Translations under genes and position numbers: made by a program
In this document: positions 11,074 to 21,170 of the stretch, in pieces
How the letters are laid out: each line of letters starts with the position of its first letter
Numbering within the stretch: position 1 is the first letter of the stretch
The notes under the pieces: model-generated
Database searches by the model: none
The model's input: only the letters and a program-made list of their open reading frames with translations
Told to the model about the DNA's origin: nothing
NCBI GenBank assembly: GCA_010015655.1
Contig: ML976706.1
Coordinates: 392,364-456,363, forward strand
Length of the DNA stretch: 64,000 nucleotides
Reading direction: 5' to 3'
Source: Bimuria novae-zelandiae CBS 107.79
Lineage: Eukaryota; Ascomycota; Dothideomycetes; Pleosporales; Didymosphaeriaceae

Positions 11074-11280
11074 CTAACCAGTGCTGCAGGTGCACCCCTT
11101 GCGGAGCGCCGGATCCGTGGACGGCCACCCGACACAGAGGTTTCCCCGATTTGTGCAATCGAGGTGATTGACGCCGCAGTCCTTCGTCGAGCAAGGCCCG
11201 GTGAAGCCCTGAGGAAGCGGGTCGGGCATCGCGGATGCCAGTGTGAAAAGAAGAGAAGCGAGGACGATTGTGAACCTCAT
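11074..11280 (-). CDS. Small secreted cysteine-rich protein (68 aa), candidate effector-like
   Basis: The open frame extends upstream, but the ATG at 11280 begins a typical signal peptide (MRFTIVLASLLFTLASA), so it is the preferred start. The mature part is about 50 residues with six cysteines, in the order GPC, KDC, LDC, NLC, GC and TC close to the C-terminus. Even cysteine number suggests three disulfides. A TATA-like sequence lies about 130 bp upstream on the same strand. Small size, secretion signal and cysteine density are features of fungal effector or antimicrobial-type proteins. The function is unknown and no named family is recognised. Confidence 0.65.
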   Translation of the reverse strand: MRFTIVLASLLFTLASAMPDPLPQGFTGPCSTKDCGVNHLDCTNRGNLCVGWPSTDPALRKGCTCSTG

Positions 11281-11408
11281 TATGAATTTGAAGTTTGATG
11301 TGCGGTTTCGACCAAAAGAGAAGTTGTGTGGAGAGCGTGGAGAATTGCTGGAGAAGATGAAGATGCTGTCTGTGGAGATGGAGGCTCGTAATAGAGGGGA
11401 GAGCGACA

Positions 11409-11420
11409 TTTATATATAAT
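11409..11420 (-). promoter_or_regulatory. TATA-box-like sequence of the small secreted protein gene
   Basis: On the minus strand the sequence reads about ATTATATATAAATG, 130-140 bp upstream of the ATG at 11280. Position and orientation fit a core promoter. Confidence 0.4.
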
Positions 11421-11466
11421 TTGACTGGACTTGTGGCTTGTCAGACCTCTATGCAACACGAGCAAA

Positions 11467-11826
11467 ATGTCATCCCACCACGTCCGCTACCACAACCAAG
11501 GCCATCTCTCCATCGACCAAGCACTCACTACCTCAACCAAGCAAGTACAAACAACCCAAGCACTCGCCAGGCCCGGAAGCCGTCGCATCCCGCGCGCAAA
11601 ATGACGCACCTTCACGTTCCTCCACCAACACTCTCGTATCGCGTTCACTCAAGGCGTCAACGTGTTTCCTCTCCCACGGCTTAGCGGCGTGCGCTCCGGC
11701 ACCCAAGAGCGGGTTAATCGCTGGCTCCGCTTCTTGGGACTATGGCAAAGTGGAGTTTTTGGGGCGGAGCGTGATGCTTTTCGTTTCGAGATGGGCTTGG
11801 TCGCGACTCGGCTGCTTGGCGCCTAG
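11467..11826 (+). pseudogene. Possible small gene with in-frame stop (or unresolved intron)
   Basis: From the ATG at 11467 one frame gives 45 residues (MSSHHVRYHNQGHLS...), a TGA at 11602-11604, and then 73 further open codons to a TAG at 11824-11826. The part after the stop looks protein-like (RVNRWLRFLGLWQSGVFG). The two halves share a frame, so either a nonsense mutation or an intron spanning the TGA explains it. A gtacaa donor and a CTCAAG acceptor near 11650 are possible but weak. I do not recognise the family. An overlapping frame of 142 codons at 11438-11866 is an alternative reading. Confidence 0.3.
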
Positions 11827-13505
11827 CGATCTAAATGATACGGCTTCTTGGGGATCTGCGTTTTAAGCGGGAGCCGTAGATCAGTGCAGTAGAGATGTTT
11901 GAAAAACGGAGCCTGGTGTGTAGATCATTCGATAAGAGTTCCAAGGTTGCTCGTGGCTCCGTATATTGTGTGAAGTCAGTGGGGTTGGGTTTATCCGAGC
12001 TATATACCAAAGACAGCCTTATGCGATGAACGCGAGAGGGTACTCTAGAGTAGCAGGTGGCACTGAGAGAGACAGGGTCTAGCGATGGAAGAAGTGAGGC
12101 TAGTCGTGGTATGATGACGTAGTGCTTCGGGCGAGAGAAATGCTGTACATCCCATGCACGTCAGCCTTCAAATCAATTATCATATCTCAGCTATCTACTC
12201 TCACGACGATTTCATGTCTTGCTTGGCCCAGCCATACAGTACATTACTTAGTTGTAAAAGTTACTCCTGTTTGCCTAGCCGCACGCCCTACAAAGGGTCT
12301 CAACTACCAAGTCACGTTCAAACTGTTTCGGAACAGAAATGCCCGACTCATGCCAGAGTGCCCGATTCGGTGCTTCTTACTCGAGCATTATGTACTTCTT
12401 CCTAAACTGGTTGTTTCTACAGCCTGCGAAACGGAGCCTGTATGCCAAGCTAAACAAGTGTGACCGAAGACGGCTTGGGTTACAAGAGCCGCACACCATA
12501 GATAGTCCCTGGAACGCGGACTTATTTTCGGTAACTATTCTTGCCTTCCGATTCGTCCCCATCATGGTATCGTACGCGCCTAAACGAAACACCGTCGCGT
12601 GAGAACAAGAAGCAAGTTCTGTGCGTCCTCACAGCCTAAGCAGAATCAGCTTCTTGCTGCTGTTGTGCTAGGCCTTTTCTGCGGTTACAGCAATAGGGTC
12701 TTCTGACAATTGGTTGTCGTGCATGCACTCGGACGACTCGCTTTGATTGGTATGTAGCAGGCGAGGCCGGTAGTCAGTAGTGATATGCGTCGGTCCACGT
12801 TTCGCGGGACAACGTAGGTTTCTGCTGTGGCGCCAACCATAACTCGAGACTCGCGCCAGGTTCCGAGAATGCACGTTATCCACGCTCGGGGTGACACCTA
12901 TCAGTACGCCCACTCCGCACTTCACATTAAGTCTCGTCCACCACCCCACGCATCCCCCATGCCAGCTACCTCGCCCTTGAATCTCTCCCCTGCTTCTCCC
13001 TAACCGCCGACACACTCCTGTGCCTCAGATGGGAGTAGACGCCGGAGTAGTTGCTTAAAGGCGGGCCTGCGCGGCGTGTGGGGCCGCAGGAGATTAGATA
13101 GGCCGGACGGCGCGCAAAGCGTAGCAGAGCGGAGGGTCAGAAATGTAGGCAGGATATGCATTGACGCTTGCGTGCAGCGGAAATCCAGGTGAATGGTTGA
13201 ACCCTAGGCTTGGGTTGTACAATATACTCCATTGCCTCAGGTTGCCTTCCAGATGCATTCCTACCGAGTCAGTTTGTAGTAGACTGATAGCGGGCTTTAA
13301 TATGATGTGTCTGTATCATAGCTCCGAGATTAGTTGTAATGGATCAGTTGGATAAAGTGTCACGTGCCCAGTATAGAGAGTTTTGATGGTAATTGATGGA
13401 CATTGAATCTAGTACACATACCCCTTGATTGATGCTGTTACATGCATCCCCAAACGCCATGCCATGATCATTCTCGACACATATGGAGTGGATCTGATTT
13501 GATGT
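11827..13505. other. Intergenic, no supported gene
   Basis: About 1.7 kb. Frames at 12122-12463 (+) and 12668-13015 (-) are open but have no domain, signal peptide or conserved look. No RNA gene or repeat was recognised. The right end holds the 3' region of the YJU2 gene. Confidence 0.45.
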
Positions 13506-14453
13506 TCAGTCATCGTCACTACCGTACCCCGCCAACAATGCCGTCGCGGCTGGCGTGGGTTGTCTGGCGGGTGGTGCTGCCGTCGGTGCTGCAACCTTCT
13601 TCTTAAGACCCAGAGCAGCGCCGAAATTCTTCTTCTCTTTTGGTTTCTTCATGAAAACCGGTGCCGGTGCCTCTACAGGCACCATCTCTGTCTCTTCTTC
13701 CTCAACGACCTCCTCACCAATATCTGGCATGCTCCGTGCCTCGAAGGCCCTTCTCGCTGCTTCTGCATCTTCCTCCTCTTGCTGCCTTCGTAGCTCGTCA
13801 ACATTCACCACTGGCAGATCCAACTTTTTGCCTTCCTTCTCCGCTCGTTCCCGGTGCGCGTTTCTTGAGCGGATCTCATCGAGCGCATCGGCAATGGCCA
13901 TTTCCTGCTTCGCGTCCATCACTTTGGTCTCAAGTTCTTGCATTGCATCACGCTCGGCTTCTTCTCGCTCTAGGCGATCGAGTCGCTCCTCTTCCGTCTC
14001 CTCGTTAAGTTTGGCCTCGCGCCATGGCTCGAAGTTGCGTTTCGCGCCCCTCTCGCACTCGTAATCCATATTCTTCGGGTCAGTCTTGAAGGTGATTTCA
14101 GACGAGCATCTGGTGCACCGGATGTAGAAACGGAAGATGGCAATCTGATAGTATTTCTCGTCCGTTGTCTCTTTTCGCGCGTTGAATTTTCTTCCTGCTC
14201 AAAAGTTAGCAAGGAGCTTTGAAGAGTTGCCACGCTCCAGGAAAGTGAAATAAACGGCAAAGTGGCAAAAACTTAGATAGAATGGGAACGAACCTTTGTA
14301 TATGAACTCTCCGCAGCTTGTGCACTTCATGGAAAATGGTGCCATCAATCTGACCGTCTGAAGGGGTTTGGGGCCGGTCCGCTTGGTGCGACCGATCTTC
14401 GACGGATCGAAGTCAGGAGGATAGTATTTGCTCAGAACCTTACGTTCGGACAT
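13506..14453 (-). CDS. YJU2: Spliceosome factor YJU2/CWC16 (CCDC94 homolog)
   Basis: Exons 14453-14294 and 14194-13506, with a 99-bp intron (14293-14195), encode 282 aa. YJU2 is a step-one splicing factor associated with the Prp19 complex in the spliceosome. The N-terminus [20 protein letters not shown] is the family hallmark. Two CxxC pairs follow, CTSC (C44, C47) and CTRC (C80, C83), which bind zinc, and then [19 protein letters not shown]. The remainder is a charged coiled coil ([20 protein letters not shown]), and the last residues ([10 protein letters not shown]) are typical of the family end. The splice junction falls inside the conserved [11 protein letters not shown] block and restores it exactly. 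It is divergent from CDC16 with a 574-bp gap. Confidence 0.93.
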
Positions 14454-15027
14454 GGTGGCGATTGCGGTGTGGTGGGTGTGGTGTGGATGCTAGATTGCAA
14501 CAGAGGTGATCGAAGGCAGCAGCCGGTCGGTGGGTTGCGCTATATCACGTGTGCCCTGGTGGTTCGGCTGGGCGTACCAGACTTTGATAATCGAAGTGAA
14601 CGACCTTTGCTGCGATATAGCGGCACAACAGATAACGTCGCAGGTTCTCCGATATCTGGTGTCCAGTAATGTGCCTACAAGGGCAGTCGTAGCAGCAGTT
14701 GGTGAGGCGGGTCCAGTTGTCTTTCCGATTTGTAGTAGAATTTCAAAGGGCTTCAAGGCGACGAAGGCAGTATGTCGATAGTCGGTACCACCGGGGTGGA
14801 ACTTCCCGTGCGTTGAAGTCTTGCGATTATCGTGAAGCTGCTTGGTGGTGAATCGAAGGCGATTGCAGTTTCCACAGGACCATCCTTGGCACGCTAACCC
14901 CGCCTCGTGCCCACGCGAAAGGTAGGCGCGTCCGAGGATCACCCACCGCGCCAGGCGCAATCCAAACATTGCATCACTTGTTGCCATCCGACTCAGTTGC
15001 CGATGTATTGGGTGTAGATACTAGCCA
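14454..15027. promoter_or_regulatory. Divergent promoter region, YJU2 / CDC16
   Basis: 574 bp between the two start codons. A minus-strand frame of 165 codons (14490-14987) fills most of it and contains the cysteine motif CQGWSCGNC. I could not link it to a family, and it would occupy the shared promoter, so I do not call it a gene. Confidence 0.4.
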
Positions 15028-16946
15028 ATGGACAAATATCTTCGTGAATGGCGGCAAGACGCCGTTAACAAACATCAGTACGAGACAGCCATATTCGTGG
15101 CCGACAAGCTGCTGGCCCTCACAGGTACGCGGCTACGGCTGCACTTCATGGGCTTTGCTAACGGCTTCGAGCAGGCGATGACCAGGACCTATTCTACCTC
15201 GCACAAGTTCACTTCAGCAATGGCAACTATAGTCGAGCGCAATCGTTCCTCTCTCGCGGCAACCTGACGGACCGCAATGCGCAATGTCGGTACCTCGCAG
15301 CCCAATGCGCGATAAAGCTGGGAAAGACGGAGGAGGCCTTGGCTGTATTGGGAGATAAGAACCCTACCCATCTCATAACGGCACCGGGGAGCGCACGCCA
15401 AAAGCTGCGCCATGTTGATGTGCACACGAGGTCGGGCGCGAGACACAACCGGAACGCGTCCCGCACAGAGCGGGTACCGACTTCAGAGGAGCGCGACAAG
15501 GAGGAATTAAACAACATCAAGTCGGAGGCGGGCATGTGCTATCTGCGAGGCCTCTGTTACGCGAAACAGAATGCCTTCGACCGAGCCAAAGAGTGTTACA
15601 AGACAGCCTGCCAGATCGACGTGCAGTGTTTTGAGGCCTTCGATGCCCTCATGGCGAATGTGCTCATGTCGCCTTCCGAAGAATGGCAGTTCCTCGACTC
15701 GCTCAACTTCGACAGCATAGTCGTGCCCAACGATCCGTCGCTTTCGCAAGAAGCCGCCCAGTTCACCAAAACCCTGTACACCACGCGTCTGTCCAAATAT
15801 TCGCGGCCAAACGAGTTCGAAGAAGCGGTCGAGCAGCTCACAACACACTACAAGCTGGCCGATAATGCCGACATCGTCCTCGCCAGAGCCGAGCAGCGCT
15901 ACACGAACTGTCGCTTCCGCGAAGCTCTCGAGCTTACCTCGTCCGTTCTTAAAGAGGACAAGTATAACTTCGCCGTTCTTCCCGTCCATCTCGCCTCGCT
16001 GTACGAACTTGGACAGCGTAACGCACTCTTCCTGCTCGCACACGAGCTTACAGACACACATCCGTTGGAGCCATGTACATGGCACGCAGTGGGCATCTAC
16101 TACCTGGCAGCAAACCGCATCGCCGAGGCACGGAGATACTTCTCCAAGTCTTCAGTCATGGATCCGCATTTTGGTCCAGCATGGATAGGTTTCGCACACA
16201 CCTTTGCCGAAGAAGGCGAGCACGACCAAGCCATCTCCGCATACTCGACCGCAGCACGGCTCTTCCAGGGCACACACCTCCCACAGCTCTTCCTCGGCAT
16301 GCAGAATCTTCAGCTGAACAACATGTCCACCGCGCATGACTATCTAGATACCGCCTACAGTCTATGTTCTACCGACCCGCTATTGCTCAATGAAATGGGT
16401 GCTGTGTTCTACCACGAAGACCAGCTTGTCGACGCCATCACAATGTTCCGTCGCGCCCTCGCCATCAGTGAAGAGAACAACGCCGACATGCCATCCCTCA
16501 TCCCAATCCACACCAACCTAGGCCATGCCCTGCGCCGCGACGGTCAGCTCGAGGAATCCCTTCAATCCTTCGAAGAAGTCCTGCGCCACGGCGTAAAGGA
16601 CGCAGCCGTGTTCTCTGCGAAAGGCCTTGTCTTGCTTGAACTTGGCAAGACGTGGGAGGCAGTGACCGCCTTTCACGAGGCCCTTGCCGTTGCGCCACAG
16701 GACCCCATGGCTACGGACTTGCTTAATCGTGCCCTTGAAATGAATGAGGACGGGGCGCATATCGTGGGTGACGGCGAAGGGAGCGACGACGAGGTTGAAG
16801 AGGCGGACAGAATTCTGGGCGGGAGACTGAGAGAGATCCAGCAGAACATGGTAGCGGGCCGCAAATTCAACAAAAGGAGACGGAATGTTCCCTTGGAAGA
16901 CTTGAGTGCGATGGAGGAGAGTATGGCTGTGGACTCGGATGGGTAG
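15028..16946 (+). CDS. CDC16: Anaphase-promoting complex subunit CDC16/APC6 (Cut9)
   Basis: Exons 15028-15124 and 15175-16946, with a 50-bp intron, encode 622 aa. Cut9/APC6 is a TPR scaffold subunit of the anaphase-promoting complex, the ubiquitin ligase that triggers anaphase. The start MDKYLREWRQDAVNKHQYE begins the first TPR-like helices. The splice restores the run LLALTGDDQDLFYLAQVHF. Tetratricopeptide repeats fill most of the protein, for example TWHAVGIYYLAANRIAEARR, FGPAWIGFAHTFAEEGEHD and IPIHTNLGHALRRDGQLEES, which is the best conserved part of the family. The C-terminal 70 residues are acidic and then basic (FNKRRRNVP). Length and repeat layout fit fungal Cut9 proteins, and no frame disruption is seen. 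Confidence 0.92.
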
Positions 16947-17625
16947 GGCACTCGCGCCACGCGGTACCTCGGTGCCTTTGTGTCCCAACTGGGCGGATTG
17001 GTGTAGGCATTGTCATTGTAATGTTTGGTCTACTAGCGGGCGGGCTGCATAAGTGGAGTTTGGATTAGGGAAAGTGAGCATTTTGGACTTGAGTACGCTT
17101 TGGTATTGTTTATGAGGAGCTTTGGGCGTTCCGGGACGTCTTCTCTGAAATATAACTTCAAGTTAGTCTCTACGCTGGCACATATAATACCCTGGCCGCT
17201 CCTCTCTCACCTGTTCGTAAGCGGCGATTCTAACGCCAATGTGAACCAGTTGTTTTTGGGACCTCCACTTCGTCAATAGTGGCGGTCACTGAATATGGAA
17301 CAGCCGCCATCTAGACGAGTAGGAATCACGATCTCAGCTGGATGACTACGCCGTATAGTGTCGAGCACTCCTTTATTACCGATATAACTTCATCATTCCT
17401 TATTACGGCTATATTCATATCCTTAACATTATAACACCATAAAAAGCTCTTAGTATAAACGCACCTTCATTCACTGCAATAAGTTATATCTAAGAAAAAA
17501 TGAGCGTAGGCCGTCCTTCAAAGCCACCAAAGTAGAAAAAGCGAGTGCCCCAATACCCCCCTGTACTCTCTATCCCCTCAAAACCTAATCTCCTAAGCTC
17601 TCTTCCTCCTCCCCTCCAACCCACT
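16947..17625. other. Intergenic between convergent CDC16 and a secreted-protein gene
   Basis: 679 bp with a more AT-rich core around 17360-17480. No gene, RNA or repeat was recognised. The frame at 17490-17672 overlaps 3' sequence and is not supported. Confidence 0.45.
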
Positions 17626-17985
17626 CTAACCAAAAATATAACTCTGCCCCATAACATACCTCCCCGCGCCATTCTGGCAATTCACAAGGCCATTCACCTC
17701 GTTAAACCTGGCCTCTGAGTTGAACGAGCCGTCGCCGTTCTCGAGGACGAAGCGCTGCCCGGGCACGTCGCAGCCGGCGAAGCGGTAGGTGGAGCCGTTA
17801 GGCAGCGCGAAGGGCCCGAAGTCGCAGGGGCTGCCGTGCCCGAGGAACGTGTAGGCGCAGGGGTCTTCTCCTTGGATCCAGACGGCTGTGTCTTTGTTGC
17901 CGTTGCTGTACTTGGCGTTGCCGAGGATGATGGTGGCCGTGGAGGTACCAAGGAGGAAGGTGGTGAGGGCGGCGGTGAGCTGCAT
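17626..17985 (-). CDS. Small secreted protein (119 aa), four cysteines
   Basis: The ATG at 17985 is preferred over the longer upstream frame because it begins a signal peptide (MQLTAALTTFLLGTSTA). The mature protein of about 100 residues has four cysteines (DPC, SPC, AGC, VNC), a glycine- and asparagine-rich sequence, and motifs such as NAKYSNGNKDTAVWIQGEDP and NGAGRYVMG. A TTTATAAA-like box is near 18016-18022 on the minus strand, about 35 bp upstream. The features fit a fungal small secreted protein, possibly an effector. No named family is recognised, and a short beta-rich fold is only a guess. Confidence 0.6.
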   Translation of the reverse strand: MQLTAALTTFLLGTSTATIILGNAKYSNGNKDTAVWIQGEDPCAYTFLGHGSPCDFGPFALPNGSTYRFAGCDVPGQRFVLENGDGSFNSEARFNEVNGLVNCQNGAGRYVMGQSYIFG

Positions 17986-19412
17986 GGTGGGTAGATTTCT
18001 GGATGGTGAAGTAGTTTTATAAAGCTGGTGTTGCGAGAAATAGTGATGTGGTTGGATGGGTTTGTATAGGATGTGCTGAGGATGGGAGGGCTTTTTGGGG
18101 TATTGATGGAGGGGGGGACGGTGTCGATATTTATGCAAATCTCTGGAGCTGTTGCAGACATCGGGAGGGGGTACCGGTGGTCCTCATGGTGATCGTCCTG
18201 CCCCGAGTAATGGCAGGATTGGAAGGATGTTCGTGGCGAGCAGGAGATGATGGTCAGCAGGGAAGTGGATGGTCAGTTGCCTGGTGAGGCACAGAACATG
18301 AACTACTCATGGTGTAATGAGTGATACATCGAACGAGAGTACTATTCTCGTCGGGTAAGAGTAAGCAACGTTCGCAAGCATCGTGAAGGTAGTGCAAGCA
18401 TTGCGAAGGCAGTACAAGCGTTGCCGAAATAACACAAGCATCATCAGCAAACCCTTCTGTTGGCCTCATGATGGTAATTGATGCGAATTCGGAATTCGTT
18501 GCCCTGTTGTCGATAAGTGCATTGGTGTGGTGATGACATCTGCTCGTTAGCTATGTAATATAGTATATGGTTTAGGTTAGCTTCTCTTTTATCGTCATTA
18601 GCGACTTGCAGTCCAAGTCTCACCTCTTACCCACCTAGGTAAGCGTAATGTTTGGCCAAGATATGATCAAGCAGTACTGTCTGACTTCATGGAAATTTAT
18701 CCTTCTTCATCTTGATATCGGTCTGTACCCATACTTCAAACTACCTACGTGTGTAGACCTATTGTTGGGCCATCGGTGGTCGGACCCCGGAGCTCCGACT
18801 TGCCTACCGTGCGCGTTTACTTCCGTCAGACTAGCCTCAGGGTGTCTTTTATCGTCGTTATCGACCTGAATAGATCTTGCGATACATAGCAAATGAACAG
18901 ACTAGCCTCAAAACGTCTTTTGTAGACGTTTAAAGAAGTGCTCGACATCATAGTGCGTGTTACAGACCATGGAAGACGACTTGCTAGGGACCTCTGAATT
19001 TGCTACACCGGCGGATGTTCATTTTCAGCCCCAGCCCATGGGATTTCTGGACAGGTGTTATTCGCGAACAGTGTACCATATCTGTGTTCATCCACGTGCG
19101 GCAGTGGCATGCGGGCGCTCGGCAAGTGGAGATTACTTAGGTACACTTAGGTAGACCTTGAACCGAGCTCTCAGGTTTCTTCTTCTTTTTCTTGTCCTTC
19201 TTGAAATGGTGCGATCATATGCCTCCGAAGTTTGCGGGGGTGTGGGGAACGCTGACTCGTTCCTGCAGCTCCAGGAACCGAGGTACTCGTATTCCACCTC
19301 GGCCCACCTCGTTTCATCAGCAGAAACGTGTTGTCCTCCGCTTCCTACACGACCATGTTACTGACGATTCCGTTCACTTCTGCAACACCGATAACGGTCT
19401 ATACAGTCCGCG
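17986..19412. other. Intergenic, no supported gene, minor repeats
   Basis: About 1.4 kb. It contains the 20-bp tandem repeat at 18375-18434 and a short direct repeat (cagactagcctca near 18828 and 18898). Open frames are short and unsupported. The right end is the promoter of the acyl-CoA dehydrogenase gene. Confidence 0.45.
18375..18434. repeat. 20-bp imperfect tandem repeat, three units
   Basis: Units begin at 18375, 18395 and 18415, each starting CAAGC; the first reads caagcatcgtgaaggtagtg. The start of a fourth unit follows at 18435. Units differ at several positions, so this is an old minisatellite. Confidence 0.7.
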
Positions 19413-20757
19413 ATGGCTGCTTCGAAAAGTGATACAGCCGGCAATGTAGGGCCGCCATGGAGTGAGCCTTCGTGGCTTACTCTCGCCTCGCCCTACTACA
19501 ACGATTCGCACCGACAATTGCGCAACACGTTGCGCGCCTACTACGATGAGAATGTTAAGCCATACATGCTCGAGTGGGAGGAGCAGGGCGATGTGCCTGA
19601 AGAGGTCAGGCTAGAGCATGCGCGATCTGGGCTGCCATTTGCCGACGTGCCAGAGCCGTATAGGCCGAAAGATATCCTAGGTCCGGCGGGCATACCGGCC
19701 AAGGATCTGGATGCTTTCCATCTTTTGATCATGACAGATGAGTCAAGTCGGATTGAAGGAGGCGTGACTATTGCCATGGCGGGTGGAAGCATAATTGGAG
19801 TGCCACCGATTGTGCACTATGGCACCGAGGAGCAGAAGAGGAAGTGGTTGCCTGGAGTTTTTACCTGGGAAACGTCTTTTTGTCTGGGTATCACTGAGCC
19901 AAGCGGCGGTGTAGGTGTGCTACTAGTACGTTGCGGGCCTTACTGACGTGGAGCAGTCCGACGTTGCGAACATTCAGACAACGGCCGTACGGAGCAAAGA
20001 CGGGTCACACTTCGTGGTGAATGGCTACAAAAAATGGATCACTGGCATGCCATGGGCGACACACATGACGACCGCTGTACGAACAGGAGCATCAGGCGCA
20101 ACAGGCATCTCCGTCCTGGTTATCCCCACTTCCTCGCAAGGATTCTCACACCGTCGCATACCCAATAGCGGACAGAAAGCCGGTGGCGCCAGCTTTGTGG
20201 AGCTGGACAATGTCTACGTCCCTGTAGAGAATCTGATTGGAAAGGAGAACGAAGGCTTTCGTATTATCATGAAGAACTTCAACAAGGAGCGCTTCATCAT
20301 GTCTGTCGGCTGCAACCGCAAAGCACGCACTTGTCTCTCACATTCTTTCGACTATGCGACCAAGCGACACACCTTCGGCAAGCCCCTTATTTCCAACCAG
20401 ATCATCGCTCACAAGCTAGCCACCATCGGACGGTACGTAGAGTCGCACTGGGCATGGCTTGAACAAATCGCATACCAAATACAGCATTCACCGCTCGGCT
20501 GGCAAGATCCAGACATGGCAGGGCAGATTGCGCTGTCAAAAGTGCATGGCGGACGCATACTGGAGATGGCGAACCGTGAGGCGCAGCAGATATTCGGCGG
20601 TGCGGGATACCAGAAAGGAGGCCCGGGAGCGGTGGTAGAGCAGATCAGCCGAGATCTGAGAATGATGGTCGTGGGCGGCGGCAGCGAAGAAATCATTGCA
20701 GATTTGGCCGTGAGGCAGGAAGCGGCGCTTGCAAAGAAGAGGGGCTGGAAGTTGTGA
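19413..20757 (+). CDS. Acyl-CoA dehydrogenase family flavoprotein
   Basis: Exons 19413-19910 and 19957-20757, with a 46-bp intron, encode 432 aa. Enzymes of this family use FAD to introduce an alpha-beta double bond into acyl-CoA thioesters. The N-terminal helical domain includes PYYNDSHRQLRNTLRAYYDE. The splice junction lies inside the flavin-binding segment and joins LGITEPSGG to SDVANIQT, the family's TEP..GSD signature. The middle beta domain has FVVNGYKKWITG. The C-terminal domain has the hallmarks RHTFGKPLISNQ and REAQQIFGGAGYQKGG. The length is typical. The C-terminus RGWKL is not a clear PTS1, so peroxisomal or mitochondrial location is undecided. Substrate specificity cannot be told from sequence. 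It resembles fungal ACADs of the AidB/ACAD10-like type, which is inference. Confidence 0.9.
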
Positions 20758-21170
20758 GTGAACGTCGTAAAACGAGTTCGGCACTCAAGGGGGGCGGGCA
20801 ACGACGCGGCATCTGACAGGGTTGTTGCAGGTGCTGTGTGGCCTGCGTTTGGGTCAAGATCTCTATACAGTGCGAGTGCAAAGTATATCAGTCGCTTCTC
20901 GGCTCATCTTCATCAACGACCGATCATGCGATCAATACCTAATGCTCGTTTCTGCAAGAACAACCTACCACGAATGTGCCTTCCAGGGTTACACTGCATG
21001 GCAGGCATGGGTTGCGGAAACGGAAGGATCGACATGCAGCTTCCTCATGGAGGAGGCAAGTCGCTGCATGCACTTGCCAAAGCTGGTAGTACCTTAACAA
21101 CCTCTGCCCTCAGGTCTGATTTGTGGTCCTCCACGACGCTTGACAAGTTCCGACGAGGGCCTCTTTCACG
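20758..21170. other. Intergenic, ACAD 3' region and GH2 promoter
   Basis: 413 bp. No distinct signal is recognised and the frames present are short. Confidence 0.4.

Noticed and set aside
14490..14987. 165-codon frame in the YJU2/CDC16 promoter region
   Set aside because: Uninterrupted but without recognisable family, and it fills the only promoter space of two essential genes. Kept as doubtful only.
15507..16085. 192-codon antisense frame inside CDC16
   Set aside because: Shadow of a strongly supported TPR protein.
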